Shown: positions 1-7,774 of the stretch, one piece after another
Numbering within the stretch: position 1 is the stretch's first letter
Layout of the letters: each line of letters starts with the position of its first letter
Assembly (NCBI GenBank): GCA_017557665.1
Contig: JAFYYI010000066.1
Coordinates: 1 to 64,000, forward strand
Source of the DNA: Muribaculaceae bacterium
GTDB taxonomy: Bacteria; Bacteroidota; Bacteroidia; Bacteroidales; Muribaculaceae
Length of the DNA stretch: 64,000 nt
Direction of reading: 5' to 3'
Notes under the pieces: model-generated
Database searches by the model: none
Told to the model about the DNA's origin: nothing
The model's input: the letters and a program-made list of their open reading frames with translations, nothing else
Position numbers and translations under genes: made by a program

Positions 1-93
1 AACACCGTGACCGGAGACAAGGGCATAAAGCAGGCGCAGGACGAGTACCAGCGCCTCATGAACAATAAATCACCGAAATCTAAAAGAAAATAG
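1..93 (+). CDS. C-terminal end of an unidentified protein (partial)
   Basis: The first 30 codons of the window are open in the plus frame starting at base 1 and end in TAG at 91-93. The visible tail is very basic and ends SPKSKRK. The gene starts upstream of the window, so its family cannot be read. The last bases (from about 77) share the string AAATCTAAAAGAAAAT with a repeat seen at 1435 and, inverted, at 22424-22439, so the 3' end of this gene may itself be repeat-derived. Confidence 0.5.
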   Translation, partial: NTVTGDKGIKQAQDEYQRLMNNKSPKSKRK

Positions 94-269
94 AAGAATT
101 CAATCATGGTATTTTTATTGGCTTTTGGGGCTCAAAACAATGCCGAATTAACTGCATTTTCCCCAAAATGAATATTTTGTTTTTTACATGTTTGAATTTC
201 AGTTATTTACAAAATGCAAAATGAACTCAAAAAACTACCGGATTTCTTGGAAAATATGTTAAAATGCAG

Positions 270-327
270 TATCTTTGCAATTGACTAGTGATGCCATTTG
301 ACAAAACAATACCCTTTTGGGTATTGT
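270..327 (+). promoter_or_regulatory. Promoter and leader hairpin of the dockerin/FISUMP gene
   Basis: TATCTTTG at 270-277 is a full match to the Bacteroidetes -7 element, giving a leader of roughly 100 nt. The leader contains a perfect 9-bp stem (ACAATACCC at 306-314 with GGGTATTGT at 319-327) closed by a TTTT loop. No T-run follows, so it is more likely an mRNA-stability or regulatory hairpin than a terminator. The stretch 94-269 before it is AT-rich and holds nothing I recognise. Confidence 0.55.
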
Positions 328-382
328 AAGAAAGAAAGGGCATTTATATTGGCAATGATATTAACTAAAAACTATTTGTGAT

Positions 383-1261
383 ATGAAGAAGATTTCTTGT
401 TTTTCGATTATCCTGCTTTTGGTGATGTGTTTAATGCCATTGAATGTTGTTGCCGATAACACAGGCGGTGATGTTAACAATGATGGCGAAGTCAATATTG
501 CTGACGTGAACACTGTTATCGACTATATTCTTGGCGACAAAAGTTGCCAAAGTATTGATGTCAACAACGATGGCGAGATTAATATTGCTGACGTGAATGC
601 AATCATTGGTATCATCCTGAAAGGCACATCGGTGTCAGAGGAACATGAGTATGTAGACTTGGGTCTGCCCAGCGGCACGCTGTGGGCGACGTGCAACATT
701 GGCGCTAGCATCCCCGAGGAGTTTGGTGACTACTTCGCTTGGGGAGAGACCACTCCCAAGGGTAGATATTATTGGGACAATTATAAGTGGATAAATACTG
801 ATGCAGCTGGTTATAGAGGGTGGACGAAGTACTGCTTAAGCATTCATCTTGGCTACAAAGGTTATCATGATGACAAGACCGAATTGGATCCTGAAGACGA
901 TGCCGCCACTGCCAACTGGGGTTTATCGGCACGCATGCCGTCAGAGGAACAGATTCAGGAACTTGTTAACTACTGCAACTGGCAGTGGATATTAAGGAAC
1001 GGCGTGTATGGCCAATTAGTTACTGGTCCAAATGGTAATACTATCTTTTTGCCCGCAGCTGGTGCTCGCTGGCTTGAACAGCTCAATTCAGTTGGGCATT
1101 GTGGCCACTATTGGTCACGCTCACTTTTTATCGACGAAATTGAGTACCTTCCGCACTATGCAATGATACTTCACTTTACTTTAGGGATCGTGTACAGTAA
1201 CGAATACTCCTTACGCTACACTGGCTATAATGTCCGTGCTGTTTATGTCTCACAGAATTAG
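383..1261 (+). CDS. Secreted protein with dockerin-like repeats and a FISUMP-type domain
   Basis: The 292-residue product begins with a Sec signal peptide (residues 1-24, ending VVADN). Two dockerin-type EF-hand repeats follow, at about 29-53 and 57-79 (DVNNDGEVNIADVN and DVNNDGEINIADVN), and then a domain starting EYVDLGLPSGTLWAT. That opening is typical of the Bacteroidales/Fibrobacter FISUMP major paralogous domain of surface proteins. Dockerin-like motifs bind calcium in cellulosomal proteins. In Bacteroidales they are common without known cohesins, so the partner here is unknown. The gene has its own promoter and a hairpin repeat 26 nt after its stop. Function is not known beyond an exported, probably surface-exposed role. 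Confidence 0.8.
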   Translation: MKKISCFSIILLLVMCLMPLNVVADNTGGDVNNDGEVNIADVNTVIDYILGDKSCQSIDVNNDGEINIADVNAIIGIILKGTSVSEEHEYVDLGLPSGTLWATCNIGASIPEEFGDYFAWGETTPKGRYYWDNYKWINTDAAGYRGWTKYCLSIHLGYKGYHDDKTELDPEDDAATANWGLSARMPSEEQIQELVNYCNWQWILRNGVYGQLVTGPNGNTIFLPAAGARWLEQLNSVGHCGHYWSRSLFIDEIEYLPHYAMILHFTLGIVYSNEYSLRYTGYNVRAVYVSQN

Positions 1262-1270
1262 CATTGATGT

Positions 1271-1330
1271 CGTCTTTTCAAGGTCTAATCGGCTGGCTTA
1301 CCTTTGTGTAAACCAACCGATTTTCTTATG
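1271..1330 (+). repeat. Hairpin repeat element, copy 1
   Basis: The element opens with CGTCTTTTCAAGG, followed by an inverted repeat with arms at 1287-1301 and 1308-1322 (AATCGGCTGGCTTAC and GTAAACCAACCGATT, pairing with G-U wobbles) and then TTTTCTTATGATAC. It lies just after the stop of the dockerin/FISUMP gene and may serve as its terminator. The loop contains TACCTTTG, which also fits a -7 promoter box reading into the relic gene that starts at 1328. Three related copies occur at 2547, 20198 and 21063. Confidence 0.75.
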
Positions 1331-1519
1331 ATACTGACGATAAACGGAAAACAGGCAGCGCTGAAGAAGGGGTCTTCGATAGAATATGTATCGGAGAACC
1401 GCATCTTCACCGATGCCGACGACTACAGCATGGAAAATCTAAAAGAAAATGAAGTGTTTAGCAAAGATTTTTGCTACCTTTGCGTTCATAATGATAAGAC
1501 ATCTTTTTTGACATTCTAA
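1328..1519 (+). pseudogene. Truncated copy of a phage-like gene (5' fragment)
   Basis: The first 35 codons (opening MILTINGKQAALKKGSS) match the start of the gene at 2604 almost residue for residue, with many synonymous base changes. That pattern shows both copies were once under coding selection. Homology stops abruptly at about 1433, where the repeated promoter element beginning AAATCTAAAAG starts, and the remaining codons are unrelated. The family resembles small structural or hypothetical genes of Bacteroidales prophages, judged by memory of the motif only. Probably non-functional. Confidence 0.6.
1434..1484 (+). promoter_or_regulatory. Promoter with operator-like inverted repeat over the -7 box
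   Basis: The segment reads AAAATCTAAAAGAAAATG, then GTGTTTAGC, and ends in TACCTTTG (1475-1482). TAGCAAA (1459-1465) and TTTGCTA (1470-1476) form a perfect 7-bp inverted repeat whose right arm overlaps the -7 element. The same arrangement occurs on the minus strand at 22391-22439 and, without the A-rich upstream part, at 30972-30993. It drives the secreted gene at 1534. Confidence 0.6.
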
Positions 1520-1533
1520 ACGATAGACTGACG

Positions 1534-2475
1534 ATGAAAAAAATATTGACATTTGTCCTCGCTGCTCTTGCCGCACTGATGCTGATCACGGCACGGGCCG
1601 CCCTGGTTCCCGCCTGCCCGCCCCAGATGATGAACGAAGTCATGGCGTTGTTGGCCGACAAGACTGACGATGAGAAGTTGGCTGTTCTGGTCTCGACGCT
1701 GGACGAGTTCCTGAAAGGCGGAGGCGGCTACAGCCGGGTATTCATTGATGATGCCACCAATGCTGTTGTCGAGGAGATTAATGGCGAAATGTTCGGCGAA
1801 ACTCCCGATATCTTCACGCCCGAGTACCTGGAAATGTTAAGGGCGTCGATGTTAGAGGATATGGTTACGGATTATATCGGGAAATTCAACATCTTGGATC
1901 TGGCGGTGAAAACTGGGCGCAATGTTGAGGCAAGGATGAACTTCGGCAAGGGCAACACCCTCACCATCGCGACCTTCTCGCCCGAACAGGTGGCCGAGGC
2001 CCTGCATAACTATCAACCGTCGCAACCTGCCATCGAGGGCGATGTCGTTGATTTTGGTATTAAGTCGAATGATGATAATTTCGATGAGGTGTATGACATG
2101 CTTGACACGGTCCCGACGGTAGAAACACTGGTGATGCTGGCACGCTTGATGGACTTGAACATTGCCGAGTCGGGCGACACAATAGGTAATGTATGGATCG
2201 ACGAGGAGTCCAAAAGAGTTGTATTATTAATGGTCGGTGAGGAATTTGCAGGATCGAACGAAATGGACGAAGGTGAGATGGAAACTGCCAAACATTTGTT
2301 TTTGGGAGCCTATAAGCAAATCGATGATTTTAGTTATGTGATGCATTACTTCTTTCTCACTGCAGCCCGAGTTGGCTTTGATTTTGAGATAAGATTGTGT
2401 GATGAGCATCATTTGGACTCCCCGCTTGTGTGGGTATTCACACCCAAAGAAATCTTTGACGCCTTTAGCGAGTGA
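1534..2475 (+). CDS. Secreted protein of two tandem homologous domains, function unknown
   Basis: The 313-residue product has an N-terminal signal peptide (about 1-22). The mature part appears to be an internal duplication. Residues about 34-158 and 185-313 each carry a helical stretch, then V(F/W)IDxxxxxVV, a second helix, and a strand-rich end before a motif near SPEQVAEAL or TPKEIFDAF. The fold resembles small DUF4252-like Bacteroidales secreted domains in size and layout, but I cannot assign it firmly. It is transcribed from the inverted-repeat promoter at 1434-1484 and followed by hairpin repeat copy 2, so it is probably monocistronic. Confidence 0.75.
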   Translation: MKKILTFVLAALAALMLITARAALVPACPPQMMNEVMALLADKTDDEKLAVLVSTLDEFLKGGGGYSRVFIDDATNAVVEEINGEMFGETPDIFTPEYLEMLRASMLEDMVTDYIGKFNILDLAVKTGRNVEARMNFGKGNTLTIATFSPEQVAEALHNYQPSQPAIEGDVVDFGIKSNDDNFDEVYDMLDTVPTVETLVMLARLMDLNIAESGDTIGNVWIDEESKRVVLLMVGEEFAGSNEMDEGEMETAKHLFLGAYKQIDDFSYVMHYFFLTAARVGFDFEIRLCDEHHLDSPLVWVFTPKEIFDAFSE

Positions 2476-2546
2476 TTCTCGTGCCTCTCGAAGGCGAGGA
2501 TAAACGTACTTTTCGCGTGCTGTAGAATCAACTCCCTTTCGATTGC

Positions 2547-2606
2547 CGTCTTTTCAAGGTCTAATCGGCTGGCTTACCTTTGCGTAAACCAACCGATTTT
2601 CTTATG
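2547..2606 (+). repeat. Hairpin repeat element, copy 2
   Basis: Same layout as copy 1: CGTCTTTTCAAGG at 2547-2559, arms AATCGGCTGGCTTAC at 2563-2577 and GTAAACCAACCGATT at 2584-2598, then TTTTCTTATGATAC. The loop again carries TACCTTTG (2575-2582), 22 nt before the ATG at 2604. It can act as a terminator for the gene ending at 2475, as a promoter for the gene at 2604, or both. Confidence 0.75.
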
Positions 2607-3185
2607 ATACTCACCATCAACGGGCAGCAAGCCGCCCTCAAGAAAGGCTCGTCAATAGAGTATGTATCGGAGAACCGCATCTTCACCGATGCCGATGACT
2701 ACTCCATGGAGATTGAACTGCCCCTGGCAGACTGTCCGCAGAACCTTGACATCTTCGGGATGATCACCCGCAAAGACGTCGATGCAGGTGACATCTTCTT
2801 CGATGCGGTGCTGCAGGACACCAACTTCTTCAAGCGAGGTGCCGTCGTGATCACCGGCATCACGCAGGAATCAGTCAAGGTGCAGTTCCTGGAGAAGCGC
2901 AGTTACCAGAACTTCTTCCCACGCTTCGATGAGACCTACATCGACGAGCTCGACCTGGGCAAGTGGCCCAGCATCTACCCCGACAATTCGCCTACCGGCG
3001 GCGGGGCCCAGCCAAGACCAGGGGAAGAAGTGTCCTACGCCTCTCCGGCGCAGCTCTGGGGCAGGACGGAGGACTACACCGCCTTGCCGTGGGTCAACAA
3101 CTCCAGCGGCAACCTGCAGAATTTTATGTTTAGGAAGACGAAAAAAACGTTTTGTTCTCTCGCTGTGCTCGGTCAAAATAAGTAG
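2604..3185 (+). CDS. Phage-like protein, probably 3'-truncated
   Basis: The 193-residue product opens MILTINGQQAALKKGSS and continues with a well-behaved globular sequence to about residue 175. The last 20 or so residues (FMFRKTKKTFCSLAV...) look unlike the rest, and the DNA changes to AT-rich there, so the original 3' end has probably been lost near 3120. The N-terminal 35 codons are duplicated at 1328. I place the start at 2604 rather than the upstream ATG at 2580, because the latter lies inside the hairpin repeat. The sequence style recalls hypothetical structural genes of Bacteroidales prophages. No other phage genes are next to it. Confidence 0.5.
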   Translation: MILTINGQQAALKKGSSIEYVSENRIFTDADDYSMEIELPLADCPQNLDIFGMITRKDVDAGDIFFDAVLQDTNFFKRGAVVITGITQESVKVQFLEKRSYQNFFPRFDETYIDELDLGKWPSIYPDNSPTGGGAQPRPGEEVSYASPAQLWGRTEDYTALPWVNNSSGNLQNFMFRKTKKTFCSLAVLGQNK

Positions 3186-3253
3186 CGCCTTGAGATAAAA
3201 AATAAATTTTGTTTTCCGTTCAGTTTGCACTATCGTTGCCTTGCGGCGACGGT

Positions 3254-3312
3254 AGGCTGCGACTCGGGATAAAAAAGAATTTAAATTCTTTTTTTATCCG
3301 CTCGGCTTGCAC
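3254..3312 (+). repeat. Dispersed inverted element overlapping the cob promoter
   Basis: Outer ends AGGCTGCGACTCGG and CGCTCGGCTTGCAC enclose a long hairpin (GGATAAAAAAGAATTT at 3267-3282, AAATTCTTTTTTTATCC at 3283-3299, one bulged T). A second element with matching ends but a different inner stem lies at 22307-22360. The hairpin sits where the -33 region of the cobJ promoter should be. Confidence 0.55.
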
Positions 3313-3320
3313 TACCTTTG
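3313..3320 (+). promoter_or_regulatory. -7 element of the corrin-ring operon
   Basis: TACCTTTG, with its last base only 9 nt before the ATG at 3329. With the usual spacing the transcript would start at or within a few bases of the start codon. No cobalamin riboswitch can fit between promoter and gene. Confidence 0.65.
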
Positions 3321-3328
3321 CAGTCATT

Positions 3329-4729
3329 ATGGGTAAGATTATAGTAGCAGGCATCGGGCCTGGCAGTAAAGAAGACATCACTCCCGCCGTACTCGACACA
3401 GTGCGCGCGGCAGACGCCATTGTGGGCTATAAATACTATTTCCAGTTCATCCGGGATTATGTGCAGGCTGACTGCGAGTGCATTGACACTGGCATGAAGA
3501 AGGAGCGCGAGCGCGCCAAGCAGGCCTTCGAGCTGGCCGAGCAAGGCAAGACCGTGGTTGTCATCTCATCGGGCGACGCAAGCATCTACGGCATGACACC
3601 GCTGGTCTATGAAATGAAAATAGAGCGCCAGTCTAACGTCGAAATTGAATCGTTGCCCGGCATTTCGGCCTTCCAGAAAGCGGCTTCATTGTTAGGTGCA
3701 CCTATCGGTCATGACATGTGCACCATTTCACTGAGCGACCTGATGACCCCATGGGAGGTCATTGAACGTCGCATCAAGGCTGCCGCCGTGGGAGACTTCG
3801 TTACTGCTGTCTATAACCCCAAATCCAATGGCCGCTACTGGCAACTGCACCGCTTGGTGGAACTGTTCCTGCAACAACGATTGACCGAGACGCCCGTGGG
3901 CTATGTCCGCCAGGCGGGACGCGATGAGCAGGAAATCAAAGTGACCACACTCGGTGAGTTTGACCCCGAGGAGGTGGACATGTTCACCGTCATCCTCATC
4001 GGCAACTCGCAATCCTATATCAGCGACGGCCACATCATCACACCTCGCGGCTACTACCGCAAGCGTGGTGATGAGGGCATCAAGCCTGGCCAGCAGATTA
4101 TGATTGAATCGTTCCGCACCATCGAGAGCGAATTGCGCAACAAGGATATTCCCCTTGACCACAAGTGGGCGCTCCTGCATGCCATCCACACCACGGCCGA
4201 CTTTGAGATGGAGCGCATCCTCTATACCGATGACCATGCAGTGGAAACGCTCTATAACAAAGTCGCTAAAGGCAATATCAAGACCATTGTGACCGACGTG
4301 ACGATGGTGACCAGCGGCATCCGCAAGGGTGCGCTTGCCCGATTGGGCATGGAGGCCAAATGCTACTTGAGCGACCCTCGGGTCGCCGAGATGGCCACAG
4401 CCCAAGGTATCACCCGCACCCAGGCAGGTATCCGTCTTGCTGTTGAAGAGCATCCCAACGCCCTTTTTGCCTTCGGCAACGCGCCGACGGCATTGATGGA
4501 ACTGTGTGACCTCATCCGCAAGGGCAAGGCTCATCCTGCCGGTATCATTGCCGCACCTGTGGGTTTCGTGCATGTGCGCGAGTCTAAACACATGGTCAAG
4601 CCCTTCAAGGACATCCCCAAAATCATCGTCGAGGGACGCAAGGGCGGCAGCAACCTAGCCGCTACCCTGTGCAATGCCATTTTGACTTTTGACGATGCGG
4701 CACAACTTAAACCCGGACGAGACTTATGA
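3329..4729 (+). CDS. cobJ-cobH: CobJ-CobH fusion: precorrin-3B C17-methyltransferase / precorrin-8X methylmutase
   Basis: The 466-residue fusion combines two corrin-ring steps. Residues about 1-245 form a tetrapyrrole SAM methyltransferase (AGIGPGSKEDIT at 7-18, SSGDASIYGM at 80-89, VYNPKSNGR at 161-169) that methylates C17 with ring contraction. Residues about 255-460 are CobH/CbiC, which migrates the C11 methyl group to C12. Its likely catalytic histidine is H287 in HAIHTTADFE. The upstream in-frame ATG at 3209 would run through the promoter hairpin, so 3329 is preferred, immediately after TACCTTTGC. It is first in an operon with cobL, cbiG-cobM and cobK-cbiD. The fusion is intact and both domains have normal length. 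Confidence 0.92.
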   Translation: MGKIIVAGIGPGSKEDITPAVLDTVRAADAIVGYKYYFQFIRDYVQADCECIDTGMKKERERAKQAFELAEQGKTVVVISSGDASIYGMTPLVYEMKIERQSNVEIESLPGISAFQKAASLLGAPIGHDMCTISLSDLMTPWEVIERRIKAAAVGDFVTAVYNPKSNGRYWQLHRLVELFLQQRLTETPVGYVRQAGRDEQEIKVTTLGEFDPEEVDMFTVILIGNSQSYISDGHIITPRGYYRKRGDEGIKPGQQIMIESFRTIESELRNKDIPLDHKWALLHAIHTTADFEMERILYTDDHAVETLYNKVAKGNIKTIVTDVTMVTSGIRKGALARLGMEAKCYLSDPRVAEMATAQGITRTQAGIRLAVEEHPNALFAFGNAPTALMELCDLIRKGKAHPAGIIAAPVGFVHVRESKHMVKPFKDIPKIIVEGRKGGSNLAATLCNAILTFDDAAQLKPGRDL

Positions 4730-4823
4730 TACTCAATCAAATAACCAAAACAATATTAATTGATAAAAAGTTGTTCGTGTTGTTTGACTAAAAGCAGTTG
4801 TTTGAATTAATTCAAAAATTGAT

Positions 4824-6011
4824 ATGAAGTTTTATGTGATAGGCATCAGTGACGCGCCGCGGCCTTATCTGCCGCCGGAGGTCATCAGCATCATCTGTAA
4901 CGGGCGCGTTTTCTCGGGCGGCAAGCGCCATTATGGGCTTGTCGCGCCCTATTTGCCCGAAGGCTCCAAGTGGATAGACATCACAACGCCGCTGGATGCG
5001 GTCTTTGAGCAATATCACGACGAAGTGATTGTGTTTGCCAGCGGCGACCCCCTGTTTTTCGGGTTTGCCAATACCATCAAGCGCAAGATGCCCGATGCCG
5101 AGATTGTGGTATTTCCGTCGTTCAACTCCCTGCAGCTGTTGGCACATCGTCTGGTGATGCCCTATCACGATATGCGCATCGTTTCGTTGACCGGGCGACC
5201 CTGGCCCGAATTTGACCGAGCGCTGATTGAGCGGGCCAGCAAAATCGGTGTTCTCACCGACCATGAGCATACGCCATCTGAGATTTCCAAGAGGATGCTG
5301 GAGTATGGCTATAACGATTATCAAATGTATGTGGGCGAGCATCTGGGCAATCCCAAAGAGGAACGCATCAGCACCTGTACGCTTGAGGAGGCTGCCGAGC
5401 AGGACTTCAGCTATCCTAATTGCTTGATTCTGTGCGGTCACGCCAAGGCGAGGCCCTACGGCATCCATGAGAGCGAATTTGCTTTGCTCAATGGACGTGA
5501 GAAGATGATTACCAAGGCGCCAATACGCCTGTTGACCTTGCAAGCGTTGGAACTGCCGCAGAAACATGTCCTGTGGGATATCGGTTTCTGCACCGGCAGT
5601 GTATCCATCGAGGCACGGTTACAGTTCCCTCACCTGCAGGTTGAGGCTTTCGAAATCAGACCTGAATGCGAGGCATTGATACAGGAGAACAGCCGGCGAT
5701 TCGGTGCTCCGGGCATCAATTGGCACATCGGAAACTTTCTGGATACTGATATTGATGCCCTGCCCCACCCTGATGCCGTCTTCATTGGCGGACATGGCGG
5801 TCAACTCAAGGAAATCATGGCACGCGTGCTCACGGTCTTGGCTGACGACGGTTGCATCGTGATGAACAGCGTCACCTCTCCCATGGTGCATACCGACAGC
5901 CACCAACTGTTTGACGAAGCGTGTGCCGAGTTGGGCTTGAAGCCAGAACCGCCCACACGCATCGTCCTGAACGACAACAACCCGATAGAAATACTCAAAT
6001 GCAAAAGATAG
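4824..6011 (+). CDS. cobL: CobL: precorrin-6Y C5,15-methyltransferase (decarboxylating)
   Basis: The 395-residue bifunctional enzyme has a CbiE-like methyltransferase at residues 1 to about 215 (ASGDPLFFG at 72-80) and a CbiT-like Rossmann methyltransferase from about 230 to the end (GFCTGSVSIEA at 254-264). It methylates C5 and C15 and decarboxylates the C12 acetate side chain. A 94-nt AT-rich gap separates it from the CobJ-CobH gene, with no clear promoter or terminator, so co-transcription is likely. Its 3' end overlaps cbiG-cobM by 13 nt. CbiE and CbiT are separate proteins in many anaerobic-pathway organisms and fused here. Confidence 0.92.
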   Translation: MKFYVIGISDAPRPYLPPEVISIICNGRVFSGGKRHYGLVAPYLPEGSKWIDITTPLDAVFEQYHDEVIVFASGDPLFFGFANTIKRKMPDAEIVVFPSFNSLQLLAHRLVMPYHDMRIVSLTGRPWPEFDRALIERASKIGVLTDHEHTPSEISKRMLEYGYNDYQMYVGEHLGNPKEERISTCTLEEAAEQDFSYPNCLILCGHAKARPYGIHESEFALLNGREKMITKAPIRLLTLQALELPQKHVLWDIGFCTGSVSIEARLQFPHLQVEAFEIRPECEALIQENSRRFGAPGINWHIGNFLDTDIDALPHPDAVFIGGHGGQLKEIMARVLTVLADDGCIVMNSVTSPMVHTDSHQLFDEACAELGLKPEPPTRIVLNDNNPIEILKCKR

Positions 6012-7774
6012 CCGTTATTCCCATCAGCGACGAGGGTCGCGATATAGCCGAAACCCTACAGCAAGAGTTCCAAGCCTCGGTCATCAAACGTGCCGAGGTC
6101 GCACAGCAATGGCGAGCGTTTGATGCTTTCATCTTTATTGGCGCGATGGGCATCTGCGTTCGCACGATAGCGCCTCTTATCGAAGACAAGCACACTGATC
6201 CAGCCGTTATCTGCGTGGACAGCTTGGGCAACCATGTTATCTCGGTGTTATCGGGGCACGTGGGTGGCGCCAACGACCTGACACACCGTGTGTCATCGGC
6301 ATTGGGAGCCGAACCCGTTATCACAACCCAGAGCGACAACGCCGGATTGTGGGCGCTGGATACGCTGGATGAACGTTTCAACTGGCCCATCGCCAGCGAG
6401 GACGACATGAATGCCTGCATCTTCGCTTTTGTCAACCGCGAACCCACGGCTTTGTTTATGGAAGTGCGTGACGAGGGCACCGATTATCTGGAAAAGACCC
6501 TTCCCAGCCATGTCACCATCATCAACGACCTGAACGAGGCCGCCCCCAAGAAATTCCGTTTACTCATCATGGTGACACCATACCGTCGTTATGCGCCTGA
6601 AGGCATGTTGTCATTGCACTTTGTGCCCATGGTGGGCACTATCGGCTTTGGCTTGGCTCATCACCCCGATAATTACAAGTTCATCTATGATCAGATGGAC
6701 GAAGCTCTGGCCCAACGGGGCATTCTGCCGTGTGCTTGCCGTTACTGCACGATTGATGTAAAAGCCGATGAGCCGTTTGTGCAACTATTAAAAGACGGGT
6801 ATGACGAGAAAGTTGAATTCTTCACCGCCGAGCAACTGGCTGCTATTGAAGTGCCCAACCCGAGTGAAACAGTGGCCAAACATGTGGGAACACCCAGCGT
6901 ATGTGAAGCGGCTGCTATCCTTGGCTCTAATCACGGCAAACTGATTGTCCCCAAAATCAAGGGTGAGAATTTCACTGTGGCACTGGCTATCGATTACCAA
7001 TACCTGCGTGGCCAGCAGGGCCACATCGAGATTATTGGCGCAGGTCCCGGTGATCCGGATTTGGTTTCGGTGCGAGGCCGCAAAATGCTGGAGCGAGCCG
7101 ATTTGATACTGTACGCCGGTTCTTTGGTGCCGCGAGAATTGACTTTATGCGCTAAGCCAGGTGCTGTCGTTCGCAGTTCAGCTGGGATGAACCTGGAAGA
7201 GCAATGCGCATTGATGAAGGAGTTCTATGATCAGGGTAAGTTTGTTGTGCGCCTGCACACGGGCGATCCGTGCATCTTCGGGGCAATACAGGAACAAATG
7301 GCATTCTTTGACAAGCATGGCATGCGTTACCACATCACACCGGGTATCTCATCGTTCCTTGCGGCTGCAGCTGAGTTGCGTAGCCAGTTTACTATCCCCG
7401 AGCGCACCCAGACCATCATCCTGACACGCGGCGAGGGCCGCACACCCATGCCCGAGAAAGAGCAATTGCACCTGCTGGCCCGCAGCCAGAGCACAATGTG
7501 CATCTTCCTGAGTGCCGCCATCGTTGATGACGTGCAGCGGGAATTGCTCATGGAATATCCCGAAGATACGCCCGTTGCCGCATGCTATCACCTCACCTGG
7601 CCCGACCAGCGCATCTACCGCGGTGTGCTCAAAGACCTGGCCAAGATTGTCCACGACAACAACCTCACGTTGACTACGATGCTTGTCGTTGGTGAGGCCA
7701 TCGACAACCGCAAGGGCTTGTCAGAACTGTATAACAAACATTTCACCCACCTGTTCAGGAAAGGCGACACATGA
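5999..7774 (+). CDS. cbiG-cobM: CbiG-CobM fusion: cobalt-precorrin-5A hydrolase / precorrin-4 C11-methyltransferase
   Basis: The 591-residue fusion has CbiG at residues 1 to about 335 (IGAMGICVRTIAPL at 48-61, GHVGGANDLTHR at 86-97). CbiG opens the lactone of cobalt-precorrin-5A and releases acetaldehyde, a signature of the anaerobic pathway. CobM/CbiF runs from about 342 (GAGPGDPDLVSVRGR at 347-361, HTGDPCIFGAIQE near 423). The start at 5999 (MQKIAVIPIS) is chosen because the longer frame from 5921 only reads through cobL. It overlaps cobL by 13 nt upstream and the next gene by 4 nt (ATGA), indicating translational coupling. In the linear pathway CobM acts just before CbiG, so the fusion joins consecutive steps in reverse order. 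Confidence 0.92.
   Translation: MQKIAVIPISDEGRDIAETLQQEFQASVIKRAEVAQQWRAFDAFIFIGAMGICVRTIAPLIEDKHTDPAVICVDSLGNHVISVLSGHVGGANDLTHRVSSALGAEPVITTQSDNAGLWALDTLDERFNWPIASEDDMNACIFAFVNREPTALFMEVRDEGTDYLEKTLPSHVTIINDLNEAAPKKFRLLIMVTPYRRYAPEGMLSLHFVPMVGTIGFGLAHHPDNYKFIYDQMDEALAQRGILPCACRYCTIDVKADEPFVQLLKDGYDEKVEFFTAEQLAAIEVPNPSETVAKHVGTPSVCEAAAILGSNHGKLIVPKIKGENFTVALAIDYQYLRGQQGHIEIIGAGPGDPDLVSVRGRKMLERADLILYAGSLVPRELTLCAKPGAVVRSSAGMNLEEQCALMKEFYDQGKFVVRLHTGDPCIFGAIQEQMAFFDKHGMRYHITPGISSFLAAAAELRSQFTIPERTQTIILTRGEGRTPMPEKEQLHLLARSQSTMCIFLSAAIVDDVQRELLMEYPEDTPVAACYHLTWPDQRIYRGVLKDLAKIVHDNNLTLTTMLVVGEAIDNRKGLSELYNKHFTHLFRKGDT

Noticed and set aside
3186..3328. Cobalamin riboswitch upstream of cobJ-cobH
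   Set aside because: No B12-box-like motif or space for one. The interval is filled by an A/T hairpin element and the promoter.
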